A stretch of DNA of 64,000 bases from Clostridium fungisolvens (GCF_014193895.1 NZ_BLZR01000001.1:3844001-3908000); one strand, 5' to 3'. Shown: positions 25,448 to 34,786, counted from the stretch's first letter. A program made the numbers and translations. The notes: generated by a model not told the origin, from the letters alone.

Positions 25448-26695
25448 TTACAGATTATATTTATGGAAAGTTATTATAAACTTTGTACCAACTCCAACTT
25501 TACTCTTGGCCTCTATGATACCATTATGTGATTCTACTATAGATTTAGCTAGAGCTAACCCAATACCAACAGAATCACTTTTTTTTGAATTTTTCGCCTT
25601 ATAGAATCTCTTAAATATATTTGGCAAGTCTTCCTCATTTATTCCCTCTCCATTATCTTCTATAACCACTCTGTTATATAACGGATTTTCCTCCAAGGTA
25701 ATATCTATCTTCCCTCCTCTATCCGTATGCTCAATACCGTTTTTCACTATATTTATTATCGCCTCTTCAAGCCATAGTCTATCATGTAAAAGAACCATCT
25801 CTTGTTCATCTTGGAAGTTTATCTTTACTCCAGCTTCTCCTGCTTTGCTCTCTAGAGCATTGATTGATTCACTTATAGTTTCATTAAAGCTTTCCACTAC
25901 CTTATCAAACTCTATTGCTTTAGCATCAAGCTTTGCAAGTTTTAGCATACTATGTATAAGCCAGCTCATTCTGTCTAGCTGATTAGCATTATTTATTAAA
26001 AAAGTTTCTCTTTGTTCTTTTGATAATTCCTTACTCAAGAGTATGTCATTATAAACCATCATTGATGAAAGAGGTGTCTTTAATTGATGAGATATATCCG
26101 AAAGTAAATCAACTAAAAACTGTTTTTCTTTTTCAAGCTCTGTTATATTATTTCTTATAATATCTTTCATTGAGTTAAAAGACACTGCAAGCTTTGAAAA
26201 ATCTCCTTCTTTATTCTCATTTATATTTATCTCATAATCTCCTTCAATAACTTTTTTAGCCCCTAAACTCAATCTTCTTATCCTCTTATAAAAAAAGGAA
26301 TACTGTATGTAATTAAGGGTTAAAAATATAAGAGCTATAAATAAAAATATCAATATTATAGTGTAATTATTTTTCTTACTAACATCGTTTATATAAGGAA
26401 AAAGTTCATTGTCTAAGCCTTCTGTAAGACCATATCTTTTTATAAGTTCAGCGCCTTTTTCTCTTTGTTCGCTGCTCGCCTCTCTTGTTATAAGAGGAAT
26501 AAGTTCTTTTTCTAAATATGGGTCTTTTTCTATAACTCTAGCTGTAATAGCTCCAACACTTTTTATATAGTCATCCTTTAGGTTATCATTATAGATTTTT
26601 AAAGCAAACAAAGTAATAAATAAAAATATTGTTGTTAATAAAAAAAGAAGAACTGAGCTTAATTTAAGCTCAGGATTTGCAAAATACTTTTTCAT
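25448..26695 (-). CDS. Sensor histidine kinase
   Basis: 415-aa membrane kinase of the HAMP/HisKA/HATPase type. TM1 about 13-34, an extracytoplasmic sensor of about 75 residues (35-109), TM2 about 110-133, HAMP linker, then the HisKA box LLSDISHQLKTPLSS with the phosphorylated His near 203. The ATPase has the N box (IVKNGIEH), the G1 box (IEDNGEGI) and the G2 box (GIGLALAKSIV). It is 12 bp downstream of its response regulator and belongs to an operon starting with a 43-aa membrane protein. The extracellular loop is larger than in BceS-type intramembrane sensors. Ligand unknown; the shared operator with the ABC exporter suggests a cell-envelope or antimicrobial stress signal. Confidence 0.93.
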   Translation of the reverse strand: MKKYFANPELKLSSVLLFLLTTIFLFITLFALKIYNDNLKDDYIKSVGAITARVIEKDPYLEKELIPLITREASSEQREKGAELIKRYGLTEGLDNELFPYINDVSKKNNYTIILIFLFIALIFLTLNYIQYSFFYKRIRRLSLGAKKVIEGDYEININENKEGDFSKLAVSFNSMKDIIRNNITELEKEKQFLVDLLSDISHQLKTPLSSMMVYNDILLSKELSKEQRETFLINNANQLDRMSWLIHSMLKLAKLDAKAIEFDKVVESFNETISESINALESKAGEAGVKINFQDEQEMVLLHDRLWLEEAIINIVKNGIEHTDRGGKIDITLEENPLYNRVVIEDNGEGINEEDLPNIFKRFYKAKNSKKSDSVGIGLALAKSIVESHNGIIEAKSKVGVGTKFIITFHKYNL

Positions 26696-26707
26696 ATTAA
26701 ATTCTCC

Positions 26708-27409
26708 CTAAACTAAAATATCTACTTGCTTATTCCACTTGTACCCAAGTCCCCTTTGAGTGACTATGTATTCTGGTTGTTTTGGATCATCCTCTATCTT
26801 TTCTCTTATTCTCTTAATATAAACTGCTAATGTATTTTCATCGAAGAAAACTTCTGATCCTTCTATCAACTGCGCTAAGATTTCATCCCTTTTCATAAGA
26901 ACTCCATAGTTATTTAAGAAAATTAATAGAAGCTTATATTCTTGGGCTGTAAGAACTATATCTTTACTATCTTTAGTAACAATAGCACTAGAAGTATTAA
27001 CTATTATATCTCCGGTCTTTAATCTATTGCCAAGCGATTGATTTTTAGTAGTTCTTCTAAGTAGAACTTTAACTCTTGATATCAGTTCTCTTACTCTAAA
27101 AGGCTTTGTTATATAATCATCTCCACCAATTTCTAATCCTAAAACCACATTTACTTCTTCATCTAATGCAGTTAGAAACATAATTGGCACATCACTGACT
27201 TCTCTGATCTCCTTGCATAATTCATATCCGCTTCCATCTGGTAAGTTTACGTCAAGTATTATAAGGTCTGTATTCTTATTTTTAAAAATATTTCTTCCTT
27301 CATTTAAAGTTGAAGCTCTAAGCACTTCATACCCTTCATCTTTAAGAGTGAATTCTATTCCAAGAGCCAGCGACTGATCATCTTCTACTAATAGAAGTGT
27401 ATTGGCCAT
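26708..27409 (-). CDS. OmpR-family response regulator
   Basis: 233 aa. Receiver domain with acidic pocket VEDDQ (9-11), phosphoacceptor Asp53 (LIILDVNLPDGSGYEL), conserved Thr80 and Lys102 (YITKPFRVREL). The C-terminal winged-helix OmpR/PhoB domain ends with PEYIVTQRGLGYKWN. ATG at 27409 with GAGGTG upstream; the three-codon longer start overlaps that site. Its operon and the nearby ABC operon carry the same TTACA-N4-TGTAA operator, which is the reported BceR-family box, so this protein is the likely binder of both. Confidence 0.93.
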   Translation of the reverse strand: MANTLLLVEDDQSLALGIEFTLKDEGYEVLRASTLNEGRNIFKNKNTDLIILDVNLPDGSGYELCKEIREVSDVPIMFLTALDEEVNVVLGLEIGGDDYITKPFRVRELISRVKVLLRRTTKNQSLGNRLKTGDIIVNTSSAIVTKDSKDIVLTAQEYKLLLIFLNNYGVLMKRDEILAQLIEGSEVFFDENTLAVYIKRIREKIEDDPKQPEYIVTQRGLGYKWNKQVDILV

Positions 27410-27460
27410 TATATGCACCTCACTAAATAAGATAATTTTATTGCTTCTTTATACATATAA

Positions 27461-27592
27461 TTATATAGAAACACCATAATTCTGCAAATCTTTACTATTA
27501 TCTTTAATATCACCATTAAATACTTCTTTTGCAAAAAACATTAATCCTATACATAAATATAAGACCTTTATTATTTCTATAAACTTATTCAT
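27461..27592 (-). CDS. 43-aa membrane peptide heading the two-component operon
   Basis: A frame of 43 codons with ATG at 27592 and AAGGAG 9 nt upstream. One membrane helix (about 5-22: IEIIKVLYLCIGLMFFAK) followed by a short acidic/polar tail (VFNGDIKDNSKDLQNYGVSI). Not recognised. It ends 52 bp before the response regulator start, on the same strand and behind the same promoter, so it may modulate the kinase or the exporter. It could also be a chance frame, but the ribosome-binding site and clean helix argue for a real gene. Confidence 0.6.
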   Translation of the reverse strand: MNKFIEIIKVLYLCIGLMFFAKEVFNGDIKDNSKDLQNYGVSI

Positions 27593-27678
27593 AGTAATTT
27601 CTCCTTTTTCTTGTGTTTTTATTATTTTTAATTGCTTTCTTGTCCATACTTTAAGTATATAGATATACAAGGTTTTGT

Positions 27679-27738
27679 TCTATAAATGGTAACTTACAGA
27701 AAGGGAGTTTGTCTTACAGATCTGTAAGACAAACTCCC
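27679..27738 (-). promoter_or_regulatory. BceR-like operator and promoter of the two-component operon
   Basis: TTACA-GATC-TGTAA at 27714-27727 is the core of a perfect 36-bp palindrome (27703-27738). On the minus strand, 29 bp after the box comes TATAGA (27684-27679), with TGTAAGT at offset 16-22. The promoter of the ABC operon (31641-31689) has the same three words at the same spacing. No -35 hexamer is seen, as in activator-dependent promoters. Confidence 0.75.
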
Positions 27739-27798
27739 TCTACATTTATTTATAACCTATGATATATTATAAGCGGCTAATAATACCAGCACTTTTGC

Positions 27799-28182
27799 TT
27801 ATTCTACCTTCACATCTAACTTACCATTATCATCAATTTTATTTATAACTACATTAACTTTTCCCCTATAACCTTTTTCTAGATAACCAACTAGATACTG
27901 CTCATAATAATTTCCTTTACTATCTTTGTATGTTAACAATATTTGATCTTCACTCTTAAGCTCACTGGTGTTGACATTATATTCCCAAAACTTTTTAGGC
28001 TCCAGTTCTGAAATATTTTGTATAGTACCATTGACCTTATATCTTAATTCTAAGTTATTGACAGTTTTATCCGCTTTATTATTAATATCTATTTTATACC
28101 TACTAGTAAACTTCATTACGTCAATAGCTACTAGGACTAGAACTACTACCACACCTATTAAAATTTTATTTTTCTTATTCAT
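27799..28182 (-). CDS. Membrane-anchored protein of the ABC operon
   Basis: 127 aa. N-terminal anchor (about 6-22, KILIGVVVVLVLVAIDV) and a small extracytoplasmic domain with a beta-rich pattern (RYKIDINNKADKTVNNLELRYKVNG...). Not recognised. It is 43 bp downstream of the permease on the same strand and so probably the third gene of the exporter operon; it may assist the exporter or bind its substrate outside the cell. Cysteine-free and no lipobox. TAGGAGG precedes the ATG. Confidence 0.7.
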   Translation of the reverse strand: MNKKNKILIGVVVVLVLVAIDVMKFTSRYKIDINNKADKTVNNLELRYKVNGTIQNISELEPKKFWEYNVNTSELKSEDQILLTYKDSKGNYYEQYLVGYLEKGYRGKVNVVINKIDDNGKLDVKVE

Positions 28183-28225
28183 AGCTCCTCCTATTTGTAT
28201 ACAGTCTCTAACATATAATGAAATG

Positions 28226-30745
28226 TTATTCCTCTCTTATAGCTTCGATTAAATTAGTTTTTCTAATTCTTGAAAGTGGAGATAGTACTGATAAATATCC
28301 AATTATTAATGATGCAACAAATGATATAACCATAGCACCGATAGGCACTTTCCATGCAAACTCTCTCACACCTCCAATGGCCTTATACAATAAATATGAC
28401 AATCCACAGCCTATTATACAGCCATATATGGTTCCTGCTACGGCATACAAAATTCCTTCTAGAACAATCATTTTTTTAAGCCCTTTTTGAGTAAGCCCTA
28501 TAGATTTAAGTGCTGCAAATTCTCTCTTTCTTAAGATTATATTTGTAGTTATTGTATTTATTATATTTACTGAGCTTATAAGAGAGATTACAGTAATAAA
28601 TCCATATATCAAGATTTGAATCATTAGTGTACTTGCTTTCTCTCTTTTGTTGTCATCTATTTGATTGTATACGTGAAGTGAATTATTGGATTTAGTAAGA
28701 TTCTCTATTTGTTCTGCTGCAGTTTTATCTGCCTTTATATCTTTGATTTTTATTAATAGAGAGGTTGGTTCAAGCTTATCCTTCTCTATAAGTTTTTTAG
28801 CAAGTGCTTCTGTTGTAATAAGTTTTAGACCACTTGGGTTACCGCTATTATCAAAAGGATCAACTGATACTATCCCCATAACTTTAACAGTTATTACTTT
28901 TCCTTCTCCAAACTCCTTTTGTTTCACCTCTGCCTCAGATCCGTTTGAAGCATTAGCTATTTCATCATACTGTATTGAAATCTGGTCTCCAACTTTAATA
29001 TTTGCTATAGGTCCTAAATATTTTTTCTTAGTTGCTTCATTATCTATTTGGTCCTTTTTTATTAAAATCACTCCATTTTCCTTCTCTAACTTCTCTTTAT
29101 CAATACTACCTTCCACTAAGTACTTCTTTGATGCTTCTAGAGATTTATCATCAAAAGGTTGAACTGAAGAATATACTAAAGTTTGATTCTTGCCATTATA
29201 ATTTATGCTTTTATATATATTCTCTATATTCTTAACTTCCTTTAGTTCCTTGCTGCTGTCGATTACTGCTTTAAATTGATAATATCTATAATTTTTATAA
29301 ACATCCTTCACAGGATTTAAATTCTTTACATCTTCTGTCATTGAATTTAGACTTGTATTAGTTTTGTTTTCATCGTAATCATTATTATAGATTGTAAAAT
29401 GTATATCTCTTGATTCATTAGGCTCATTAGTTACAGTAAGCGTCATATCCATAAAGGAACTAAAGGTTATAAAAAGAACTATACTTATAACTATAGAAAA
29501 TACAGTTATTCTATATCTTTTTCTATTTCTCTTTATATTCTTTGCAGCCATAGCTCCTTCAAAACCAAAAAGTTTTTTAATTATTCTATTCTCAGTCTTT
29601 TTTATCTTTCCTTTTGTTATTGAGTTTCTACTGCTTATAGCTAAAAGCGGTGATATTCTCCCCGCAAATATAGCTGGTAATAAAGCAGATATATAAACAG
29701 ATATAACTCCAACAATGAAACTTGCTATCAGAATCGTAGGGCTTGCTACCAATTTAGTAGGTATTACTGATTCTTTACCTATTATTGTGAATACAAAATA
29801 TAGTATAGTTATAGCTATTAATCCAAATATTAAACCAATCGGCACTGCTATGAAAGCAAGTATAGTAGCCTCCTTAAGTACTATGAATCTTATCTGCTTA
29901 GGTGTAGTTCCTACTGCTCTTAAAAGACCAAATTCCTTCATTCTTTCAACAACACCAATTTGAAAAGAGTTATATATAACTGCTACTGTACAAACTACTA
30001 CAATAGAAACTATTATGATTACAGCCAACAATAACCCATCCAAACCACCTTCTTTTGTTCCTGCACCTTCAAGTCTCAAAACAGGTCCATTTTCTGAAAC
30101 CTTTTTTTCATTTCCTATCTTTGTTAGCTCATTTACCGCTTTTCTAAGATTTGTACTTGATTTAACCTGTACTAAAAGTATTGAATCTTCTTTAGATAAA
30201 TTATCATTCTTTGTAATTATTCTTGCTTTATTTCCGTCCTGGGTAGAATAGCTGTCCTCAAGTATTCCTACAAGAGTATACTCTTTATCACCAAGATTTA
30301 TTTTATCACCTACTGTTACCGACTTTGATATATAGCTTACTGCCCATCTCTCAACAGCAATTTCTTGTTCATTCTTAGGCATTCTTCCTTCTTTGATTTT
30401 AAATGGCAGTAAATCTAATGCATTGTTTGTAGTTACTAATTTATCTGCAATTATATTATTGTTTAATTTTATCTCTCCATCTACTTTATAATATCCGTAC
30501 TTGCTCACCTTCGGATTATTCACAACCTGTTCAAACACCTTATCGGTAGTGTCCTTATACATAACATGGAAAGAACCATAGTTATCTCTTATATTATCCA
30601 GCTCAACCTGCTGCATTCCTTTAAAAAACAATCCAATTGTTGAGATTAATGCCACCGACAAAACTATTCCTATTATGGTTAGTAAGGCTCTCTTTTTATT
30701 AGACTTTAAATATCGTACAGTTATTTCTTTATAGCTGCTTATCAT
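28226..30745 (-). CDS. ABC transporter permease, FtsX/MacB type
   Basis: 839 aa. An N-terminal helix (about 19-40), a large extracytoplasmic domain (45-230), an FtsX module of three helices (about 235-370), a fifth helix near 405-425, a second extracytoplasmic domain (430-715) and a second three-helix FtsX module (720-830). The signature EFGLLRAVGTTPKQIRFIVLKEA in the first module and EFAALKSIGLTQKGLKKMIVLEG in the second is typical of macrolide/peptide exporters and lipoprotein-release systems. It is larger than BceB (about 650 aa) and has two external domains rather than one. Follows its ATPase by 24 bp. Substrate unknown; antimicrobial peptide export or detoxification is an inference. Confidence 0.9.
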   Translation of the reverse strand: MISSYKEITVRYLKSNKKRALLTIIGIVLSVALISTIGLFFKGMQQVELDNIRDNYGSFHVMYKDTTDKVFEQVVNNPKVSKYGYYKVDGEIKLNNNIIADKLVTTNNALDLLPFKIKEGRMPKNEQEIAVERWAVSYISKSVTVGDKINLGDKEYTLVGILEDSYSTQDGNKARIITKNDNLSKEDSILLVQVKSSTNLRKAVNELTKIGNEKKVSENGPVLRLEGAGTKEGGLDGLLLAVIIIVSIVVVCTVAVIYNSFQIGVVERMKEFGLLRAVGTTPKQIRFIVLKEATILAFIAVPIGLIFGLIAITILYFVFTIIGKESVIPTKLVASPTILIASFIVGVISVYISALLPAIFAGRISPLLAISSRNSITKGKIKKTENRIIKKLFGFEGAMAAKNIKRNRKRYRITVFSIVISIVLFITFSSFMDMTLTVTNEPNESRDIHFTIYNNDYDENKTNTSLNSMTEDVKNLNPVKDVYKNYRYYQFKAVIDSSKELKEVKNIENIYKSINYNGKNQTLVYSSVQPFDDKSLEASKKYLVEGSIDKEKLEKENGVILIKKDQIDNEATKKKYLGPIANIKVGDQISIQYDEIANASNGSEAEVKQKEFGEGKVITVKVMGIVSVDPFDNSGNPSGLKLITTEALAKKLIEKDKLEPTSLLIKIKDIKADKTAAEQIENLTKSNNSLHVYNQIDDNKREKASTLMIQILIYGFITVISLISSVNIINTITTNIILRKREFAALKSIGLTQKGLKKMIVLEGILYAVAGTIYGCIIGCGLSYLLYKAIGGVREFAWKVPIGAMVISFVASLIIGYLSVLSPLSRIRKTNLIEAIREE

Positions 30746-30769
30746 AACTTTTCCCCCTTGCTTCTAATA

Positions 30770-31456
30770 TTATCTGCTTTTCAAAGTTTTATCAGAAATT
30801 ATCATTCCATCCTCTATTGTTATAACTCTATCTGCCATAGTTGCTATATTTACATCATGAGTTATAAGTATTAAAGTCTGATTGTATTTTCTCGCAGTAA
30901 ATTTTAGAAGCTCTATAACCTCTTTTGAGTTTTTACTATCCAGATTTCCAGTAGGTTCATCAGCAAGTATTATTGAAGGTTTATTTAGAAGAGCTCTTCC
31001 AATAGACACTCTTTGCTGCTGACCTCCTGAAAGCTCTGACGGCAAGTGTCCTTTTCTATCTGTTAACCCTAAAATTTCAATTATTTCATTTAAATATTTC
31101 TTATCAACTTTTTCATTGTCTAAAAGTGCTGGCAAGGAAATATTCTCTTCTACATCTAATACAGGGATTAAATTAAAAAATTGAAATATAAAACCTATCT
31201 TTCTTCTTCTAAAAATCGCAAGTCTTTCTTCTTTGTAATCATAAATGCTTTCTCCATCTATAATTACCCTTCCGCTAGTAGGTATATCTAACCCACCTAA
31301 AAGATGTAAAAGTGTACTCTTCCCTGAACCTGAAGCCCCTACAATAGCTACAAACTCACCTTTGTTTATAGATAAACTCACATCTTTTAGAGCTTGAACC
31401 TTGTTTTCTCCCTTTCCATAGGTTTTATTTAAACTTTCTACCTTTAATATCTCCAT
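30770..31456 (-). CDS. ABC transporter ATP-binding protein, MacB/LolD type
   Basis: 228 aa, first gene of the exporter operon. Walker A GASGSGKSTLLHLLGGLD, Q-loop FIFQFFNLIPVLD, signature LSGGQQQRVSIGRAL, Walker B IILADEPTGNLDSK and the H-loop ILITHDVNIA. The spacing GGLDIPTSG and EPTGNLDSKNSKEV are hallmarks of the MacB/LolD/BceA branch that works with FtsX-type permeases. About 180 bp of leader separate the start from the operator-bearing promoter at 31641-31689. Confidence 0.94.
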   Translation of the reverse strand: MEILKVESLNKTYGKGENKVQALKDVSLSINKGEFVAIVGASGSGKSTLLHLLGGLDIPTSGRVIIDGESIYDYKEERLAIFRRRKIGFIFQFFNLIPVLDVEENISLPALLDNEKVDKKYLNEIIEILGLTDRKGHLPSELSGGQQQRVSIGRALLNKPSIILADEPTGNLDSKNSKEVIELLKFTARKYNQTLILITHDVNIATMADRVITIEDGMIISDKTLKSR

Positions 31457-31640
31457 TTACTCTTCTCTCCCTTAACTTTTTATACTATTGAGGTTATCAA
31501 TTAATTTTGTAACTCCTGGTTACAATTTTTACCATTCTGATTTACCTAATTTTCTCATTGGTTTGCACCTTCAATCAGCCATTCTATGTGAATCAACAAC
31601 CAACATCATGTTCTAATTATATCCATTATTAGTTTTCTGC

Positions 31641-31689
31641 TCTATATCAGTACACTTACAAAATGGCTCTGTTCCTTACAAAACTGTAA
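31641..31689 (-). promoter_or_regulatory. BceR-like operator and promoter of the ABC exporter operon
   Basis: On the minus strand TTACA-GTTT-TGTAA (31689-31676), then 29 bp to TATAGA (31646-31641), with TGTAAGT at offset 16-22. It matches 27679-27727 in words and spacing. The rest of 31457-31892 holds no gene. Confidence 0.75.
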
Positions 31690-31892
31690 GACAAAAGTTC
31701 TTCTATCGTCTATAACTTAAATTAACTATATCGTACTCACTACATATTGCTCTTAATGTGAATAAATAAAAACTTATATAGAAACAATAGTTATATATTT
31801 TTACACCCATAACCGTTGACTCCTAGATTTAGAATATTTACTGAAGAATATTAGGATTACCTAGGGTTAACCTTAGAAGGAGGTGTCCGTTA

Positions 31893-33410
31893 TTGAATAT
31901 AAATGATGGTCAGAAAAATCAAAACCAAACAAAAGCTGACTATAATAAAAAGCTTTCTACTTCACTTGACTCAAATATTACATTGTTTAGAGAAATCTTT
32001 GCAAAAGATGATACATTTAGAATACGAAATATTCAAAATCAATACCAAAACAGTATAAGATGTTCTACTATCTTTATTGACGGAATGGTAAGCAATGATT
32101 ATATAAGTGAACACATTATAACACCTATTTTGAAAGCTGATCTTTCTAAAGATAATCCAGATAATATATTTTATAAACTGATGAATCAGATTCTTCCTTC
32201 TAGCGATGTAAAAGAATCTACTGATATATATGAAATTATAAATTGTATTATAGGTGGTGATACTGTACTTCTAGTAGACCACTCCTCATCCGTTCTTATA
32301 ATTGATTCAAAAGATTTTGAGTTTAGATCAGTAACTGAACCTACCTCTGAAAAAGCTCTGAGAGGATCAAAGGAAGGCTTTACCGAAAGTCTACTGATTA
32401 ACTTATCATTAATAAGACGAAGAGCTAAAAGTACAAATTTAAAATTCCAATTTAGGCGAATAGGTACAGAAACCAATACAAATATATGTTTATGTTATAT
32501 AGAAGGTAAGGTTCAAGATAAGATATTAAATGAATTGATTAATAGACTAGATCAAATAGATATTGACAGTGTACTTGATTCTCAATATATCCAAGAAATA
32601 ATACAGGATAATCCATTATCTCCTTTTGAGACTGTTGGAAGCACTGAAAGACCAGATGTTGTAGTTGGAAAAATTCTTGAGGGCCGTATAGCTATATTAG
32701 TTGATGGAACTCCTTTTGCATTAACTGTTCCTTTTTTATTCATTGAATATTTTCAGGCTGGTGAAGATTATTATAATAATTACTTTTTTATGTCTTTTAA
32801 TCGTGTTATAAGAATAATCGGCTTTATATTTACTGTAAGTGTTCCGTCACTATATATATCCATTGTAACCTATAATCAAGAAATGATACCCACAAATCTA
32901 TTACTTAGTATTTATGCAGCCAGAGAAAATGTGCCTTTACCAACAATTTTAGAAGCTATACTAATGATCTTCAGTTTTGAAGTTTTAAGAGAGGCTGGAA
33001 CAAGACTTCCCTCTGATTTGGGTGAAGCCATAAGTATCGTAGGTGCGTTAGTATTAGGTCAAGCAGCCGTAGATGCTAGACTTGTAAGTGCACCCATGGT
33101 TATAATCGTAGCCATAACTGGAATTGTAGGTCTACTAAATATAAAAATAATAAGTGCAACCATACTTCTAAGATTTATCTTTCTTGTTCTATCAGCTTTT
33201 TTAGGCATTTATGGTTATCTCTTTGGTGTAATAGGCTTCATTGTGTATCTTATGAGTTTACGTTCTTTTGGAGTTAATTATATGAATACAGTAGGATCTT
33301 TCAATTCAGAATCTATATCAGATTCACCTATAAGGGCTCCTTGGTGGTATCTAAGCTTGCACAATTACAAGATTTCTGTAAAAGGTCGTATTAAAGGGAA
33401 AAGCAGGTGA
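31893..33410 (+). CDS. Germinant receptor A subunit (GerA/SpoVAF family)
   Basis: 505 aa. N-terminal hydrophilic domain of about 280 residues (NITLFREIFAKDDTFRIRN...) and C-terminal membrane domain with about five helices from 290. Family signatures: RGSKEGFTESLLINLSLIRRR, VVGKILEGRIAILVDGTPFALTVP and LREAGTRLPSDLGEAISIVGALVLGQAAV. The inner spore membrane receptor senses nutrients together with B and C subunits. A TTG start at 31893 is chosen, with AAGGAGGTG 8 nt before it. First gene of the + strand operon gerA-gerC-small-gerB (4 bp to gerC). The nutrient specificity cannot be read. Confidence 0.94.
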   Translation: MNINDGQKNQNQTKADYNKKLSTSLDSNITLFREIFAKDDTFRIRNIQNQYQNSIRCSTIFIDGMVSNDYISEHIITPILKADLSKDNPDNIFYKLMNQILPSSDVKESTDIYEIINCIIGGDTVLLVDHSSSVLIIDSKDFEFRSVTEPTSEKALRGSKEGFTESLLINLSLIRRRAKSTNLKFQFRRIGTETNTNICLCYIEGKVQDKILNELINRLDQIDIDSVLDSQYIQEIIQDNPLSPFETVGSTERPDVVVGKILEGRIAILVDGTPFALTVPFLFIEYFQAGEDYYNNYFFMSFNRVIRIIGFIFTVSVPSLYISIVTYNQEMIPTNLLLSIYAARENVPLPTILEAILMIFSFEVLREAGTRLPSDLGEAISIVGALVLGQAAVDARLVSAPMVIIVAITGIVGLLNIKIISATILLRFIFLVLSAFLGIYGYLFGVIGFIVYLMSLRSFGVNYMNTVGSFNSESISDSPIRAPWWYLSLHNYKISVKGRIKGKSR

Positions 33411-33414
33411 TACA

Positions 33415-34560
33415 ATGAAGATTTCAAAATCTATTCCAACCTTACTAATATTAATTATTACCGTTAATCTAACAGGCTGTTGGAACTACAGAGAGATAGA
33501 AAGTATGGCTATAGTTGCTGGAGTAGCTATTGATAAAAGTGAAACTTCTAAAAAATATGAAATGACAGCTGAAATTATCGATATTGAAAGCGGTAAAGAG
33601 TCAAAATCAGTGCCAAGATATATCACCCTCACTGGTGATTCTATTTTCGATATAGCAAGGAATATGATTACAATTTCCGATAGAAAGCTTTACTGGAGCC
33701 ATGCTAAGTGCATAATAGTTAGCACTTCTATAGCAAGAGAAGGGCTTGGAAATATTATCGACTGGTTTATTAGGGATGCAGAAACTAGATCAGATATGTA
33801 TCTATTAGTTTCCAGTGAGAAAACTGCTAAGGAAATAATAACTGCTTCACCAACCTCTGGAAAGATTATGTCATTAGAACTAGCTAACCAATTAAGGAAT
33901 CAAAAACTTGCTTCTAGAGCCCCTATCCTTGATCTCTGGGACTTTGCTGATAGCTTAATACAGCAAGGGAGAAGTGCTACTGTTCCAAGGGTTATACTAG
34001 CCAGACAATCTGGTTCCCCAACTCCAAGTATAGATGGAATTGCTATATTTAAAAGAGATGCTCTAATTGGAATAATTGAAGGAACTGAAACTAAGTATTT
34101 ACTTTTTGCCTTTAATCAAATCAAAGGTGGTATTTTGCTAGTATATACCGAAAATCAAAAACCACTTACATTAGAAATCTTCCAAAGTAAAACTAAAATA
34201 AAGCCTATTTTGAAAGATGATTCTCTTAAAATTAGTATTATGACAGAAACCGTAGTAGCTATGGCTGAAGATCAACCTTTAATTGAATTTTTTAAAGAGG
34301 AGCAGAGAAAAGAAATAGAAAGAAATGCTTCTTTAGTTCTCGAAAACTCTATATATAGTTCTATAAAGAAAGTTCAAGAAGAATATGGCAGTGATATATT
34401 TGGTTTTGGAACTAAAGTACGTGAAGATATGCCAAAGACATGGAAAAAACTATCAACGTCTTGGAGCGATAAGTTTAAAGATTTGCCAGTATCCGTTACT
34501 TCTAAAATTAAGATAAAAAATAGCGCTACTACCTCTAAACCGCTAGAAATAGGTGATTAA
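33415..34560 (+). CDS. Germinant receptor C subunit lipoprotein (Ger(x)C)
   Basis: 381 aa. Lipoprotein signal with lipobox LTGC (Cys22) followed by WNYREIESMAIVAGVAIDKSE, the standard GerC start. Later KAKCIIVSTSIAREGLGNIIDWFIRD and the C-terminal YGSDIFGFGTKV are also typical. After lipidation it sits on the outer face of the inner spore membrane as the third subunit of the receptor. Starts 4 bp after gerA, with GGTGATACA; ends one base before the small membrane gene. Confidence 0.94.
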   Translation: MKISKSIPTLLILIITVNLTGCWNYREIESMAIVAGVAIDKSETSKKYEMTAEIIDIESGKESKSVPRYITLTGDSIFDIARNMITISDRKLYWSHAKCIIVSTSIAREGLGNIIDWFIRDAETRSDMYLLVSSEKTAKEIITASPTSGKIMSLELANQLRNQKLASRAPILDLWDFADSLIQQGRSATVPRVILARQSGSPTPSIDGIAIFKRDALIGIIEGTETKYLLFAFNQIKGGILLVYTENQKPLTLEIFQSKTKIKPILKDDSLKISIMTETVVAMAEDQPLIEFFKEEQRKEIERNASLVLENSIYSSIKKVQEEYGSDIFGFGTKVREDMPKTWKKLSTSWSDKFKDLPVSVTSKIKIKNSATTSKPLEIGD

Positions 34561-34561
34561 C

Positions 34562-34768
34562 ATGTTAATAGTAGTTATTTTGTTTTACATAGTAATTATT
34601 TTAGTAGATCAGGTTAATTTATTTAAGCAAGGGCTTAAGAAAGATTTTTATATAAGCAGCTTAATGTGCATTTTATCCTTTATTATAGCTGTATCATTAG
34701 CTCTTAAAATAGATATTTTTAGCCCTTCGAAGCCAATAGAAAAACTCTTCAAATTTATGTTGAAATAA
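34562..34768 (+). CDS. Small two-helix membrane protein of a ger operon
   Basis: 68 aa with ATG at 34562 (GGTGAT upstream inside the gerC end). Two membrane helices (about 1-16 and 31-50) and a short tail, KIDIFSPSKPIEKLFKFML. The IF(S/N)P-xxx-I tail is shared with the 71-aa protein at 46698-46913 in the minus-strand ger cluster, so both are one family. It lies between gerC and gerB and is probably co-made with the receptor. Function unknown to me; some ger operons carry small D subunits that modulate germination. Confidence 0.75.
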   Translation: MLIVVILFYIVIILVDQVNLFKQGLKKDFYISSLMCILSFIIAVSLALKIDIFSPSKPIEKLFKFMLK

Positions 34769-34786
34769 TAATACAGGTGGTCATTT

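Noticed and set aside
28686..29162. 158-codon + strand frame
   Set aside because: Antisense to the external domain of the exporter permease; no start signal.
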